A stretch of 64,000 nucleotides of DNA from Pseudomonadota bacterium (GTDB lineage: Bacteria; Pseudomonadota; Alphaproteobacteria; Reyranellales; Reyranellaceae): positions 1-64,000 of the forward strand of contig JAFEFF010000202.1 of the NCBI GenBank assembly GCA_018240745.1, read 5' to 3'. The position numbers were made by a program, and so were the translations under genes. The notes beneath the pieces are model-generated. The model was not told where the DNA came from, made no database searches, and worked only from the letters and a program-made list of their open reading frames with translations. Position 1 is the first letter of the stretch; every line of letters starts with the position of its first letter. This document shows positions 1 to 8,441 of the stretch, one piece after another.

Positions 1-14
1 CATGGGCCGCGGTT

Positions 15-761
15 GTGCGGCGAGCCGGGCAAGAGCGGGCTGGTGCTGGCGCGGACGCGGGAATAGCAAGCAGATGGCTGAAGATCGTTGCGGGGATCTT
101 CAGCCTGGCCGCCGGTGCAGGTCTCCTGGCCCTCGGCATACCGCGAACCATGGCTGCCTTGGAAGACTCCGCGGCCGCCCCCGCGATAGCCAAGTATCAG
201 GCCGACAAGGTTCCGGGACATTCCGAGCTGCTCGATTGCGTCGATGGCGCAGCGAAGGCGCTGTCCTGGATCCGGAGTTCGGTGCGGCTGTCGAATTTGG
301 CAACCTGCGAATTCGGGCTCGCGTCGAAAGGTGCTGTTGGTGATCCCGATGCCGACAAATGGCAGGCCCGCGCCGAGGAGCATCAACTCGAAAGCCTGAA
401 GTTAAATCCCCTCGACGGATATGCATGGCTGCGACTGGCGATCATGCGCAGCCGTCGCGGCGCGCAAAGTCGCGACGTGGTTGCAGCGCTCGTCATGTCG
501 CTCACGACCGCACCCAACGTGCGGTCGATGTGGAATACCCGCGCCTGGTATCTGCTGCGTTATGTGCCGATGATGACCGTCGAGGAACTCACCATGGTGC
601 GCGACCAGTTGCGCACCATCTGGCAGTGGCAGCCTGAAAGCCGCCGCTATCTGGTCGAGACCGCTTTTCGCAACGGCCGCTGGGACATGCTGACCTGGTC
701 CCTGCGCGACGACCGCGACGCGATGACCGAGGTCGAGAAGCTCCTCCAGGCCATCGAATAG
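15..761 (+). CDS. Small membrane-anchored helical-repeat protein, polysaccharide-locus associated
   Basis: Unrecognised protein of 248 residues. One hydrophobic segment at about residues 22-45 suggests an inner-membrane anchor, followed by a soluble, TPR-like helical domain with the phrase GYAWLRLAIMRSRRG. The protein at 30,421-31,191 has the same layout (N-terminal anchor, then a GVAWLRLAAIELD phrase and a similar C-terminal half), so the two look like paralogs bracketing the polysaccharide locus. The start used is GTG at 15, the only usual start codon in frame before the anchor; the frame is open to the window edge, so the gene could begin earlier. A different frame ends with TAG at 64-66 and may be the tail of an upstream gene. 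The function is inferred only from location. Confidence 0.6.
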   Translation: MRRAGQERAGAGADAGIASRWLKIVAGIFSLAAGAGLLALGIPRTMAALEDSAAAPAIAKYQADKVPGHSELLDCVDGAAKALSWIRSSVRLSNLATCEFGLASKGAVGDPDADKWQARAEEHQLESLKLNPLDGYAWLRLAIMRSRRGAQSRDVVAALVMSLTTAPNVRSMWNTRAWYLLRYVPMMTVEELTMVRDQLRTIWQWQPESRRYLVETAFRNGRWDMLTWSLRDDRDAMTEVEKLLQAIE

Positions 762-778
762 CGCCTTGCGGCAAGCGT

Positions 779-1390
779 CTACATCGGCGGCGTCAGCCCA
801 TCCTTACCGACTGCCATGCGCGCGGCGGTCATGGTGCCGTCGGCCGCCTTCTGGGCGATGACGAAGACCTTGGCGCCGACCCGGGCGTCGCTCCGCTGGC
901 CCGGCTGGAAGGTGACGATCGGCGTCCCGGGCTTCACCTTGATGGTCTGCGTGCCGCCGCCCTTGTAGTCGAGCTTCAAGGTCTGGCCGTCGGAGGCGCT
1001 GGCGACCGTGGCCACGGTGGCGTTGGTCATCATGCTGTTGGGCTGGAGATCCCACGCATAATGACCTTCGCCGGTACCGCGCATCGCCTCCGGGAAGACC
1101 AGCACCTCGAGCGCGGTTCGATCGGCATCGGTCCCGGTCGAGGCGATGCCGACGAAGCTGCCCTGCTTCACGTCGGCCAGCGTCAGCGGCGTCACGAGAC
1201 TGGCGCTCCAATTGTCGGCGAGCCGGACGTTGGCCGTGGTGCCATCGCGGACGGCGATCGTCACGGTCTTGTCGTCGATGGCAGTGATCGCGCCGCGCAG
1301 GCGGACCGGCGTGGTTTGGGCCGAGGCGGTGAAGCTCAGGCCGAGGACGGCGGCGGCCAGCATGCCGGCGACGAAGCGGATGGCGAGCAT
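779..1390 (-). CDS. Secreted DUF5666-like protein
   Basis: A 203-residue protein with a clear signal peptide (residues 1-24, ending TASAQ). The rest reads as repeated small beta-barrel (OB-like) units: VRLRGAITAIDDKTVTIAV near the N-terminus is the typical opening of DUF5666 domains, and a second, similar unit follows. It is probably periplasmic. No catalytic motif is visible. It stands alone, leftward, converging with the gene at 15-761. The biochemical role of the family is unknown, so no function is assigned. The start agrees with the signal peptide and with GGAGG about 7 nt upstream of the ATG. Confidence 0.7.
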   Translation of the reverse strand: MLAIRFVAGMLAAAVLGLSFTASAQTTPVRLRGAITAIDDKTVTIAVRDGTTANVRLADNWSASLVTPLTLADVKQGSFVGIASTGTDADRTALEVLVFPEAMRGTGEGHYAWDLQPNSMMTNATVATVASASDGQTLKLDYKGGGTQTIKVKPGTPIVTFQPGQRSDARVGAKVFVIAQKAADGTMTAARMAVGKDGLTPPM

Positions 1391-1577
1391 GTCTCCTCCC
1401 TGACAGGAGGCGGGAGCTTGGCATGCGGAATTCGCACGAACCGCTTACGTTTGAGTGAGGCGTTCGTGAGGACAGATGCGCGCATGTTGCAACCGCACGG
1501 CTTGCTGTCGGGTTGATCGGTCAGGGTGATCGCCAGTCCGGGGTTGGCATTCGCCGCCATACCCTTCGGAGCTGCCG

Positions 1578-1727
1578 ATGTCCGCCGAACATGTTTTCGA
1601 GAACGTGACCCACCTGATCTGGGCGTCAGGGCCCGCTATCCTGGCCATCGGCCTCGGCATTGCCGCCGTGTTTCACCGGCGCTGGGCCAACCGCCAAAAG
1701 CGCCATCCGCCCCTGCTTCGGCACTGA
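1578..1727 (+). CDS. Small single-span membrane protein (49 aa)
   Basis: A short reading frame starting at an ATG with a GGAG element about six bases upstream. It encodes a short polar N-terminus, a hydrophobic span of about 20 residues (GPAILAIGLGIAAVF) and a basic tail (HRRWANRQKRH), so it follows the positive-inside rule with the tail in the cytoplasm. It ends four bases before the converging stop codon of the phosphatase gene. No family is recognised. The ribosome-binding site and topology support it, but a gene this small needs comparative evidence. Confidence 0.5.
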   Translation: MSAEHVFENVTHLIWASGPAILAIGLGIAAVFHRRWANRQKRHPPLLRH

Positions 1728-1731
1728 CGGA

Positions 1732-2514
1732 TCAGGCGGCTGCGGCCGCGTCGCCCGTCGACAGAAAACGTCGCTCGTTGCCGCGCAGCACCAGGCAGGT
1801 AAGCCGTCCGCTCACGAACGCGCCGGTGTCGATGTTGATGCGGTGCCCGCGGTTCTGCGGCAGGTCGCAGATCGTGTGGCCGTGAACCACCACGCGCCCG
1901 GCCAGCGGCGCCCTCACGCGCAGGAAGTCGTCGCGGATCCACAGCAGGTCGGTCGGGGTCTGCTTATCGAGCGTGATGCCCGGCCGTACGCCCGCATGCA
2001 CGAAGACATAGTCGCCGACTTCGTGGTGCAGCGGGCAGTTGCGGAAGAAGGCGACATGCCGTTCGGGCACCGCCTCGATCAGGGCCGCCTGGAGCGCCTT
2101 CACCGCCTCGCCGCTGTTGGGCAGGCTGCGCAGAGGCACGCCGTAAGACAACAGCGTCTCCAGCCCGCCGAACGACAGCCAGTCGCGGCCGTCGCTCTCG
2201 CCGTCGAGGAACGAGAGCATGGCCTCCTCGTGATTGCCCATCAGCCGGACCGTGACGAAGCCCGGCAGCAGGTCGGACATCACGGCGTCCACCACGCCAC
2301 GGCTTTCCGGGCCGCGATCGACGTAGTCGCCGAGGAAGATCAGGCTGCGCCCTGAATCGGACGGATGCTGCGCGACATCGTCACGAATACGCGCCAGCAG
2401 ATCCTCGAGCAGGTCGAGACGGCCGTGGACGTCGCCGATGGCATAGACAGCCTGCCCGGCCGGGACCGTGCCCGGCGGCGTCGCCGGTGCAAGGCCAAAC
2501 AAACGTCGCAGCAT
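1732..2514 (-). CDS. PPP-family metallophosphoesterase (Ser/Thr or bis-nucleoside phosphatase type)
   Basis: A 260-residue calcineurin-like phosphoesterase with the PPP signature blocks in order: GDVHGR near residue 28, GDYVDRGPES near 64 and GNHEEAM near 95, followed by the metal-binding histidines in HAGV and HGHT in the C-terminal half. These bind two metal ions for phosphate-ester hydrolysis. Known relatives dephosphorylate phosphoproteins or cleave diadenosine tetraphosphate. The gene lies 36 bp downstream of the Wzc-like tyrosine kinase and is probably co-transcribed with it, so it may act on the kinase or on a nucleotide-sugar by-product. That link is inference; the fold assignment is firm. 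Confidence 0.85.
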   Translation of the reverse strand: MLRRLFGLAPATPPGTVPAGQAVYAIGDVHGRLDLLEDLLARIRDDVAQHPSDSGRSLIFLGDYVDRGPESRGVVDAVMSDLLPGFVTVRLMGNHEEAMLSFLDGESDGRDWLSFGGLETLLSYGVPLRSLPNSGEAVKALQAALIEAVPERHVAFFRNCPLHHEVGDYVFVHAGVRPGITLDKQTPTDLLWIRDDFLRVRAPLAGRVVVHGHTICDLPQNRGHRINIDTGAFVSGRLTCLVLRGNERRFLSTGDAAAAA

Positions 2515-2550
2515 ACGAAGCGAGTACCCCCGCGAAGCGGGGGACGCAAC

Positions 2551-5037
2551 TCACTTCACCCGTGGCACGATACGCTTGAGCTTGGCGATGCCGCTCTCGT
2601 CCTCGGCTGCGCGGAGTGGGCGACCGGGCTCCGCCTGCGGCCGCTCGCGCAGACCGCCCGCGCCGCTGCCGCCACCGCCGGCGCTCCCGCCCCGCGGATT
2701 GGGGTTGGCGCCGTAGTAGGAGTTGTAGCGCGAGTAGTAATCGCCGTAGTCGCCGTACTCGTAGAGCGCGTGCTTGGCGAGGTTCACCTTGTTGATGACG
2801 ATGCCGACGCGATCGGTCACGCCCAGCAGCGCCGCCACCGCGCTCTTCACCACGTCGCGCGGCGTCTTGGCCCAATGCACGACGAAGATCGTGTAGTCGG
2901 CGAGCTGCGAGATGATGCGGGCATCCGACACCGCCATCACCGGCGGGCTGTCGAGGATCACCAGATCGTAGCGATCCGCGAAGGTCGCGAGCGCGGCCTT
3001 CATGGCGTGCGACTCGAGGATTTCCGGCGCGTTCGGCGTGTCGGCGCGGGCGCAGATGTAGTCCACGCCCGAGACGTCGTGACGATGGATGCACTCGTCC
3101 AGCGTCTTGGTCCCCATCAGGTACTCGTCGATCGTGCCGCCCCGATCCTTGAGGCCGAGCGCGACCGCCAGCTTTGCCTGCCTGAGGTCGAGGTCGACCA
3201 GCAGCACGCGGCGGGAAGCGTTCATCTTGGTAAGCAGGCCGCCCAACGCGGCGGCGAAGGTGGTCTTGCCTTCCGCCGGCGTCGACGACGTCACCGCGAT
3301 CACCCGGGCCGGGCGATCGAGGTTGCTGAGGCTGATCGCGGTGAACACCGCGCGCATCGCCTCCGCTGCCGACGAGGTCGTGCGATCGAGCACCTGCGTG
3401 ACGATGTTGGAACGCAGGCCACCGGCCGAGCCCTTGACCAGCGGCACCATGCCGAGCACCGCGACGCCGGTGGCCTTCTCGACCTGCGAGGCCGAGCGGA
3501 ACACGCGGTCCAGCTTCTCCGCCGCCACCGCCCCGGCCATGCCGAGCAGGCAGCCGATCAGGAAGGCGGCGAACAGCCCAGTCTTGTACTGCGGCGAGCT
3601 GGGCGCGCCGGCCGGCCAGGCATAGGCCAGGATGCGCGCATCGGCCCGCTGGATGTCCTGCTGCTCGCGCAGCTCCTTGAAGCGGTTCAGGAAGCTCTCA
3701 TAGAGGGCGCGATTGGACTGCGCCTCGCGCTCGAGCTGCTTGAGCTCGGCTTCGTACTGGCTGGTCGCCCCCACCATGACCGAGGACTTCTCGACCTGGG
3801 CGCGCAGTTCCTCCTCCTCCGACTTGGCCGCGTCGAGCTCGGCGCGGATCGCGAGGGTGATGCTCTGCGTCGCCGCCAGGAAGCGGCTGCGCACCGACGC
3901 CAGCTCGGCCCGGGCCTGCACGACCTTGGGGTGGTTCGGCCCGAAGGTGGTCTGGTATTCGGCGATGCGCCGGTTGAGGTCGGCTTCCTGCTGGCGCAGC
4001 GTGCTCAGCGTGGCGTTGTTGGCGACCTCGGCGATGTTGGCGACCTCATTGGGGTTGAGACTGGCCTTGGAGAGCGCGACCAGACGGCTCTCCTTCTCGA
4101 TGCGCCGCGTCTTCGCAGCGATGTAGCGCTGGTTGAGGTCCGACAGCGTCTGGGTCGAGACGACGCCCTCGGGGCTGCCCGCCAGGCCCTTGTCGCGGCG
4201 GTAGCTGATGACCGCTTCCTCCGCGACCTGCAGGTTGCGACGGAGCTCGGCCAGGCGCTCTTCCAGCCATTCGGTGGCCCGCCGGTTGGCCTCGTTCTTG
4301 TTGTCGACCTGATCGGCCAGGTAGACCTCGGCGATCGCGTTGGCGATGCGCGCCGACATCGTGCCGTCGGTGCTCTCGACAGTGATCACGATCACGAAGG
4401 TACGGCCGAGCAGGCTGACGGTGAGGTGGCCCGCCACCGTGCCGATCGCAGTGCGACGGCCGGGATCGCTGTCGTCCGCCTTGGCGTTGCGCGTCGGCGC
4501 AGCCGGCGACGCCTGAGGCGCCCGGGCCCGCGGCGGCGCCAGCAGCGAGGCGATGCCCGAGTGCCAGAGCTCGCGGATCGGCGCGAGCGAGCTGTCGAGG
4601 AAGCCGGGCGGCTTGCTGCCGTTGAACTCGGGATTGGAAGCGAGGCCCAGACGGTCGACCACGCGGCCGATCAGGAACTCGGACTGGATGACCTCCAACT
4701 CGCTCTGGATCGCGCCCATGTTCATGGTATCGACGCCGGACAGCGCGGCCTCGGCCTTCACCGGCGTGAAGGTCCGGGTGTCGAGCATGACCCGGGCCGA
4801 CGCCTTATACATCGGCGTCGCCTGCGCGATGATCAGCGCCATCAGCGCGACCGCCAGCAGGCCCGACCCGATGATCAGGGCCTTGCGCCGGTTGAGCAGC
4901 CGCAGCCACTCCCACAACTCGTTGGGGGCCTCCATCGCATGCTGTTGGCCCGAAGAGCTGATGGGATCGGCTGTCTGCGAGATCCGGCCGAAACCGGCCT
5001 CATCGTCCATGTTCGAAACCCTTGAGAAAGTGCCCAT
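2551..5037 (-). CDS. Wzc/GumC-like polysaccharide co-polymerase with BY-kinase domain
   Basis: An 828-residue inner-membrane protein. There is a first membrane span near residues 45-70, a Wzz-type periplasmic region with long coiled coils (about 200-480), a second span near 500-520, then a cytoplasmic bacterial tyrosine-kinase domain. The kinase has a Walker A motif STPAEGKTT near 585, a Walker A' motif VLLVDLDLRQ and a Walker B motif LVILDSPP. The C-terminus carries a tyrosine cluster (YEYGDYGDYYSRYNSYYG), the usual autophosphorylation tail. Such proteins control polymer length and export together with a Wza-type outer-membrane channel, encoded just upstream. The start at 5037 follows GGGGTGG by about seven bases; an in-frame ATG at 5010 is an alternative. 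Confidence 0.93.
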   Translation of the reverse strand: MGTFSRVSNMDDEAGFGRISQTADPISSSGQQHAMEAPNELWEWLRLLNRRKALIIGSGLLAVALMALIIAQATPMYKASARVMLDTRTFTPVKAEAALSGVDTMNMGAIQSELEVIQSEFLIGRVVDRLGLASNPEFNGSKPPGFLDSSLAPIRELWHSGIASLLAPPRARAPQASPAAPTRNAKADDSDPGRRTAIGTVAGHLTVSLLGRTFVIVITVESTDGTMSARIANAIAEVYLADQVDNKNEANRRATEWLEERLAELRRNLQVAEEAVISYRRDKGLAGSPEGVVSTQTLSDLNQRYIAAKTRRIEKESRLVALSKASLNPNEVANIAEVANNATLSTLRQQEADLNRRIAEYQTTFGPNHPKVVQARAELASVRSRFLAATQSITLAIRAELDAAKSEEEELRAQVEKSSVMVGATSQYEAELKQLEREAQSNRALYESFLNRFKELREQQDIQRADARILAYAWPAGAPSSPQYKTGLFAAFLIGCLLGMAGAVAAEKLDRVFRSASQVEKATGVAVLGMVPLVKGSAGGLRSNIVTQVLDRTTSSAAEAMRAVFTAISLSNLDRPARVIAVTSSTPAEGKTTFAAALGGLLTKMNASRRVLLVDLDLRQAKLAVALGLKDRGGTIDEYLMGTKTLDECIHRHDVSGVDYICARADTPNAPEILESHAMKAALATFADRYDLVILDSPPVMAVSDARIISQLADYTIFVVHWAKTPRDVVKSAVAALLGVTDRVGIVINKVNLAKHALYEYGDYGDYYSRYNSYYGANPNPRGGSAGGGGSGAGGLRERPQAEPGRPLRAAEDESGIAKLKRIVPRVK

Positions 5038-5185
5038 AGTTTACCACCCCACGAGCGGCTTTGCCGACCGCTTCCACACGCCCAAAGACCGGCCGGCAGT
5101 CCCACGCCGGAAGGTCCTTCTCCGCAGGTCCGAGCCTCCCACAGCCCTGAACCCGAGTTCTGCAGTAATCCTTCTGCCGCAATCC

Positions 5186-5872
5186 CTAGAACCACCTTTC
5201 GCCGACCCGGATCACATCGCCCGGTTCCACGAGGGTATCCTCGGTTACGTATTCTTCTTCCGCCGCCGTGGCGTAAAACCGCTTGATCGTGAGCCGGGCC
5301 TTGCCGGCCCGGCGCGTGAATCCGCCGCCGATGGCGATCGCCTGGATTACCCGCAGGCAGTTCACATAGGGGAACTGGCCGGGCCGGGTCACTTCCCCGA
5401 TAATGTAGAAGGGTCGCATTGATACCAGCTCGACGCTGAGCCGCGGCGATACCAGGTAGCCCTGCGACCGATAGCGCTCGCGCAGCATCTCCTCGATCTC
5501 CGGGATGGTCTTGCCGACCACCTGGAGCGGCCCGAGCATGCGCACCGAGATGCCGCCGGAGGCGTTGACCTCGTAGTCGCCCGAGAACTCGGTGTCCTGC
5601 AGAACGATCACCCGGATCTTGTCGCCCGCCCCGAGCCGATAGCCGGCATCCGGCTGCTTGCAGTCGTTGGTCTTGCCGATGGTCGGACCGTTGATCGGCG
5701 CCGCCTGGTTGAAAGAGGCGACCTCGCGCTGGGGCGGCGCCGGCAGTTGCCACACGCCGGTCGTCCGGCTGTCGCAGGCCGCCGCGCCGAGCAGCGCGGC
5801 CGCGGCCAGCCCGGCGAGAGCCGGCTTGGCGAGCGGGCGGCGATGGAGGCTTCCAGGAAAGAATCTCAGCAC
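5186..5872 (-). CDS. Wza-like polysaccharide export lipoprotein
   Basis: A 228-residue export protein. The N-terminal signal ends in LLGAAAC, a lipobox-like site giving an acylated cysteine near residue 33. A Poly_export domain follows (YRLGAGDKIRVIVLQD at about 75-150) and then an SLBB-type beta-grasp domain (FYIIGEVTRPGQFPY to the C-terminus). It is shorter than E. coli Wza (about 380 residues), as is usual for alphaproteobacterial versions with one SLBB domain and no long C-terminal helix. It should form the periplasmic or outer-membrane part of the secretion channel with the Wzc-like partner encoded downstream. The start is only 4 bp after the stop of the beta-barrel gene, so the genes are co-transcribed. 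Confidence 0.9.
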   Translation of the reverse strand: MLRFFPGSLHRRPLAKPALAGLAAAALLGAAACDSRTTGVWQLPAPPQREVASFNQAAPINGPTIGKTNDCKQPDAGYRLGAGDKIRVIVLQDTEFSGDYEVNASGGISVRMLGPLQVVGKTIPEIEEMLRERYRSQGYLVSPRLSVELVSMRPFYIIGEVTRPGQFPYVNCLRVIQAIAIGGGFTRRAGKARLTIKRFYATAAEEEYVTEDTLVEPGDVIRVGERWF

Positions 5873-5876
5873 GGCA

Positions 5877-7451
5877 TCACCGCTTCGCGATCAATCGAAT
5901 GGAATAGATCTGACGATCATACGACGGCCCGGTCGGATCGGTCGACGAGCCGTGCGAATACTCGAAGAACGGCCCGATCTGGACTTCGGGCTTGATGCTG
6001 TAGAGCAGGCCGATCTGGCCGCGCATGAAGTAGTCGGTTCGGGGATTGACCCCTGTGCCGTCGGCCGGCGCGTAGTCGGCGATGCTGAACAGCAGGCCGC
6101 CGGCCAGCGTCCAGGCGTCGTGGATCACGTAGGTGTAGTCGAGCGCGAAGATGGTCGACGTGTAGTTCTTGTAGTTGCTGAGCGCGGTTTCGTTGATCGA
6201 CCGGGTGATGGTCGGCCGCAGGGTCAGCGGAGCATATCCCGACCACGTGCCCTTGAGGCTGTACGCCAGTCCTGAATCGCTGCCGAATCCCGTCTCGTAG
6301 ACCTTGTTCTGGTAGCCGACCTCGCCTTCCAGCACGCTGAATTCATTCGGCCGCCAGGTCGCGCCGACGCCCAGGATCGAGCCGGTGGAATCGCGCTCCT
6401 GCCCGACCGCGTTGACCTTGTTGACATAGCTGACCTGATTGAGCGACGGGGCGAGGTAGAGATCGAGCGTCTCGCCGACGTGATATCCGAGACGCGCCGT
6501 CTCGGCGTATTCGAAGCGGTCGCGGCTCGAGGCCGGCAGGCCCGACGAGGTGATCAGGCTGTTGTCGTAGTGCCAGAAGCGCGTCGCCCTGGCGCCCACC
6601 TGGTAAAAGACGTCGTTGAACTCCTGGTACAGGCCGATCTCGACGGGCAGCGTGTCGACCACCGTCGGCGCCTGGGCGAACGCCACGTTGGGAGTGCCGA
6701 GCGCTTCGGTCGCGCGCTTGAAGCCGATCGCCCCGGTCACATACACGTCGTGGCGGATGTCGACCCTGCCGTCGACCAGGAGACCGTAGTTCTGGAAGTC
6801 CTGCGTGGGCGCAGAGGCATACCAGCCGAGCGTGCCGCTCGCCACCGCGTGCAGCATGTGGTTGTTCCAATCCGACTTGAGGTCGAGCGACGGCGTCACC
6901 GTGCTGTACAGGGATCCGCTCGTACCGAGCGACGCGGACTGAGCGAAGACGTTGTTGTCGACACCGACATTGAGTTCGAGTTGCGGGATCAGGGTGAAGG
7001 CGCCGAGGGTGATGCCGACGGCATCGCCCGGCGCGCTGCCCCCGCCGGCAGTTCTCGTGGCGGCGATCGGGCTGGTGATGCCGCCGTAGTACGGCACCGA
7101 GGACCCGAACGGCGCATCGACGATCGTCGTGCCAGCCGAGGGCGGCACAACCGGCTGCGCCGTCTGATTGATCTGCTGCTGGTAGCTCGAATAGCCCGGA
7201 TCACCGGGCTTCGGTGCGCCGTACGGTTGCGTCGGGTTGGTCGGCAGGATGATCGGCGCAACCGCGCCACCCGCCGGGACCGACGACGGCATCGTCGGGC
7301 GGCCGCCGGCATCGGCATCCGAGGGAGTCGTGGTTGCTGTCGGCTCCGTCGTCGTCGCCTGCGCATGCACCGACGACACGCTGCACGACAACAGCGCCCA
7401 CCCAATCAAGGGCGACCAGAAGAGCCGGCTGCGCTGGGCACGAATCGTCAT
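5877..7451 (-). CDS. Outer-membrane beta-barrel protein, polysaccharide-export associated
   Basis: About 524 residues from the chosen ATG at 7451, which starts directly at a signal peptide (ending SSVHAQA). The frame is open to 7508, but that start would put 19 residues in front of the signal. Residues about 25-150 are low-complexity Thr/Pro/Gly sequence. The remainder has alternating polar and hydrophobic strands with many aromatics, as in BBP2-type barrels, and ends RLIAKR rather than in the classic terminal Phe. Barrels of this kind are commonly encoded next to Wza/Wzc-like genes; a role in polymer passage or anchoring is inferred. GAAGG precedes the chosen ATG. Confidence 0.8.
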   Translation of the reverse strand: MTIRAQRSRLFWSPLIGWALLSCSVSSVHAQATTTEPTATTTPSDADAGGRPTMPSSVPAGGAVAPIILPTNPTQPYGAPKPGDPGYSSYQQQINQTAQPVVPPSAGTTIVDAPFGSSVPYYGGITSPIAATRTAGGGSAPGDAVGITLGAFTLIPQLELNVGVDNNVFAQSASLGTSGSLYSTVTPSLDLKSDWNNHMLHAVASGTLGWYASAPTQDFQNYGLLVDGRVDIRHDVYVTGAIGFKRATEALGTPNVAFAQAPTVVDTLPVEIGLYQEFNDVFYQVGARATRFWHYDNSLITSSGLPASSRDRFEYAETARLGYHVGETLDLYLAPSLNQVSYVNKVNAVGQERDSTGSILGVGATWRPNEFSVLEGEVGYQNKVYETGFGSDSGLAYSLKGTWSGYAPLTLRPTITRSINETALSNYKNYTSTIFALDYTYVIHDAWTLAGGLLFSIADYAPADGTGVNPRTDYFMRGQIGLLYSIKPEVQIGPFFEYSHGSSTDPTGPSYDRQIYSIRLIAKR

Positions 7452-7520
7452 GGAGCCTTCACGCCATCCCGGGACCGGTCCGATGGTCGGTTGGAAGAAA
7501 TCTTGCACGGCCTTTGATCG

Positions 7521-8243
7521 TCAGGTGCAGCCGCTCGCAAGCGACTGACAGGTCGGCGTGACCACCGGCGGCGGGGTCGGCAGAGTGCATCCCACCGTGC
7601 ATGTCGGCGTCGGCGGAATGCTCGGCGGCGACGGCAGCGTCGGCGTCGGTGGATCGCTCGGTGGCCCCGGCGGAGCGGGCGTCGGCGGATTCGACGGTGG
7701 CGACGGCGGATCGGACGGCGGGTTGGATGGCGGATTCGACGGCGGCAGCGGCAACGCAGCCGGTGGGCCGGCCGGCGGGGTCGGCGGCAGGCCGACCAGG
7801 ATCACCGGCGGCGTATCGGGTGGCAGGCCCAGCGCGAGCCGAGCTGCGCCGAGGTCGGCGGGCCCGCCGGCGACGACCGGCGCGGCGCCCTGGAGCGGAC
7901 CATCGCCCAAAAGCGGACCGGCACCCTGCAACGGACCGGCACCGAGCAGCGGGCCGGCGCCCAGAAGCGGACCCGCACCCTGCAACGGACCGCTGCCGTC
8001 GACCGGATCTGCGCCCTGGAACGGGCCGCCCTGCAGCGGACCGGGGCCCCGAACGGAGTCTGCATTGTGCCGCGGGCCATTGTCTTGCGGGTCGACACCG
8101 TGAAGGGGGCCAATGCCCTGCGGTTCCTGCTGGTTCTGGTGCCGATCCTGCTGCTGACCGGCCACCTGCGCAAACGCGACCGCGCTTCCAAGGACCACGA
8201 ACACGGCGACGATACTCTGCGCTTTTAATGCAACCTTATGCAT
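7521..8243 (-). CDS. Secreted Pro/Gly-rich protein with GPLxGA hexapeptide repeats
   Basis: About 240 residues with a signal peptide (MHKVALKAQS through AFAQVAG); an upstream GTG at 8261 would only add six residues. After a Gln-rich stretch, residues about 55-110 are degenerate hexapeptides of the form G-P-L-[LQ]-G-[AD]. A short ordered-looking piece follows (GAARLALGLPPDTPPVILVGL), then about 80 residues of PSNPPSDPPTPT-type proline-rich sequence. The last 30 residues hold four cysteines. No family is recognised. It is the first gene of the unit that continues into the barrel, Wza and Wzc genes, so a structural role at the surface is plausible but unproven. Confidence 0.7.
   Translation of the reverse strand: MHKVALKAQSIVAVFVVLGSAVAFAQVAGQQQDRHQNQQEPQGIGPLHGVDPQDNGPRHNADSVRGPGPLQGGPFQGADPVDGSGPLQGAGPLLGAGPLLGAGPLQGAGPLLGDGPLQGAAPVVAGGPADLGAARLALGLPPDTPPVILVGLPPTPPAGPPAALPLPPSNPPSNPPSDPPSPPSNPPTPAPPGPPSDPPTPTLPSPPSIPPTPTCTVGCTLPTPPPVVTPTCQSLASGCT
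7888..8046 (-). repeat. Degenerate 18-bp coding repeats (GPLxGA)
   Basis: About eight imperfect 18-bp units inside the gene at 7521-8243, encoding G-P-L-[LQ]-G-[AD]. Copies vary mostly at the fourth residue (Leu or Gln). Such an array can expand or contract by slippage; boundaries are approximate. Confidence 0.75.
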
Positions 8244-8441
8244 TTCGGCCATCCATCTCACCCGGCAGTATAGGAGCTACCCCCGGTGCGCTCATCCCCA
8301 AGCGATTTGGCCCCGACAAGAACGTTCAGGTTCCCACCCAAATCTGCAGTCAAAATACCAAAATCCTTGCCTGATTCCAAGCCGGATAGCGGCGCTGTCG
8401 GCTAACAAATGTATCAGTGACAGGGACTTGGGTACTTTTCC

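Noticed and set aside
2365-5025. Long plus-strand open frame of 886 codons opposite the Wzc-like gene
   Set aside because: Arg/His/Asp-rich antisense frame typical of GC-rich coding DNA; the opposite strand carries a complete, motif-rich kinase.
7888-8046. Regular short repeats resembling a CRISPR array
   Set aside because: Units are 18 bp with no spacers, degenerate and in frame, so they are protein-coding repeats.
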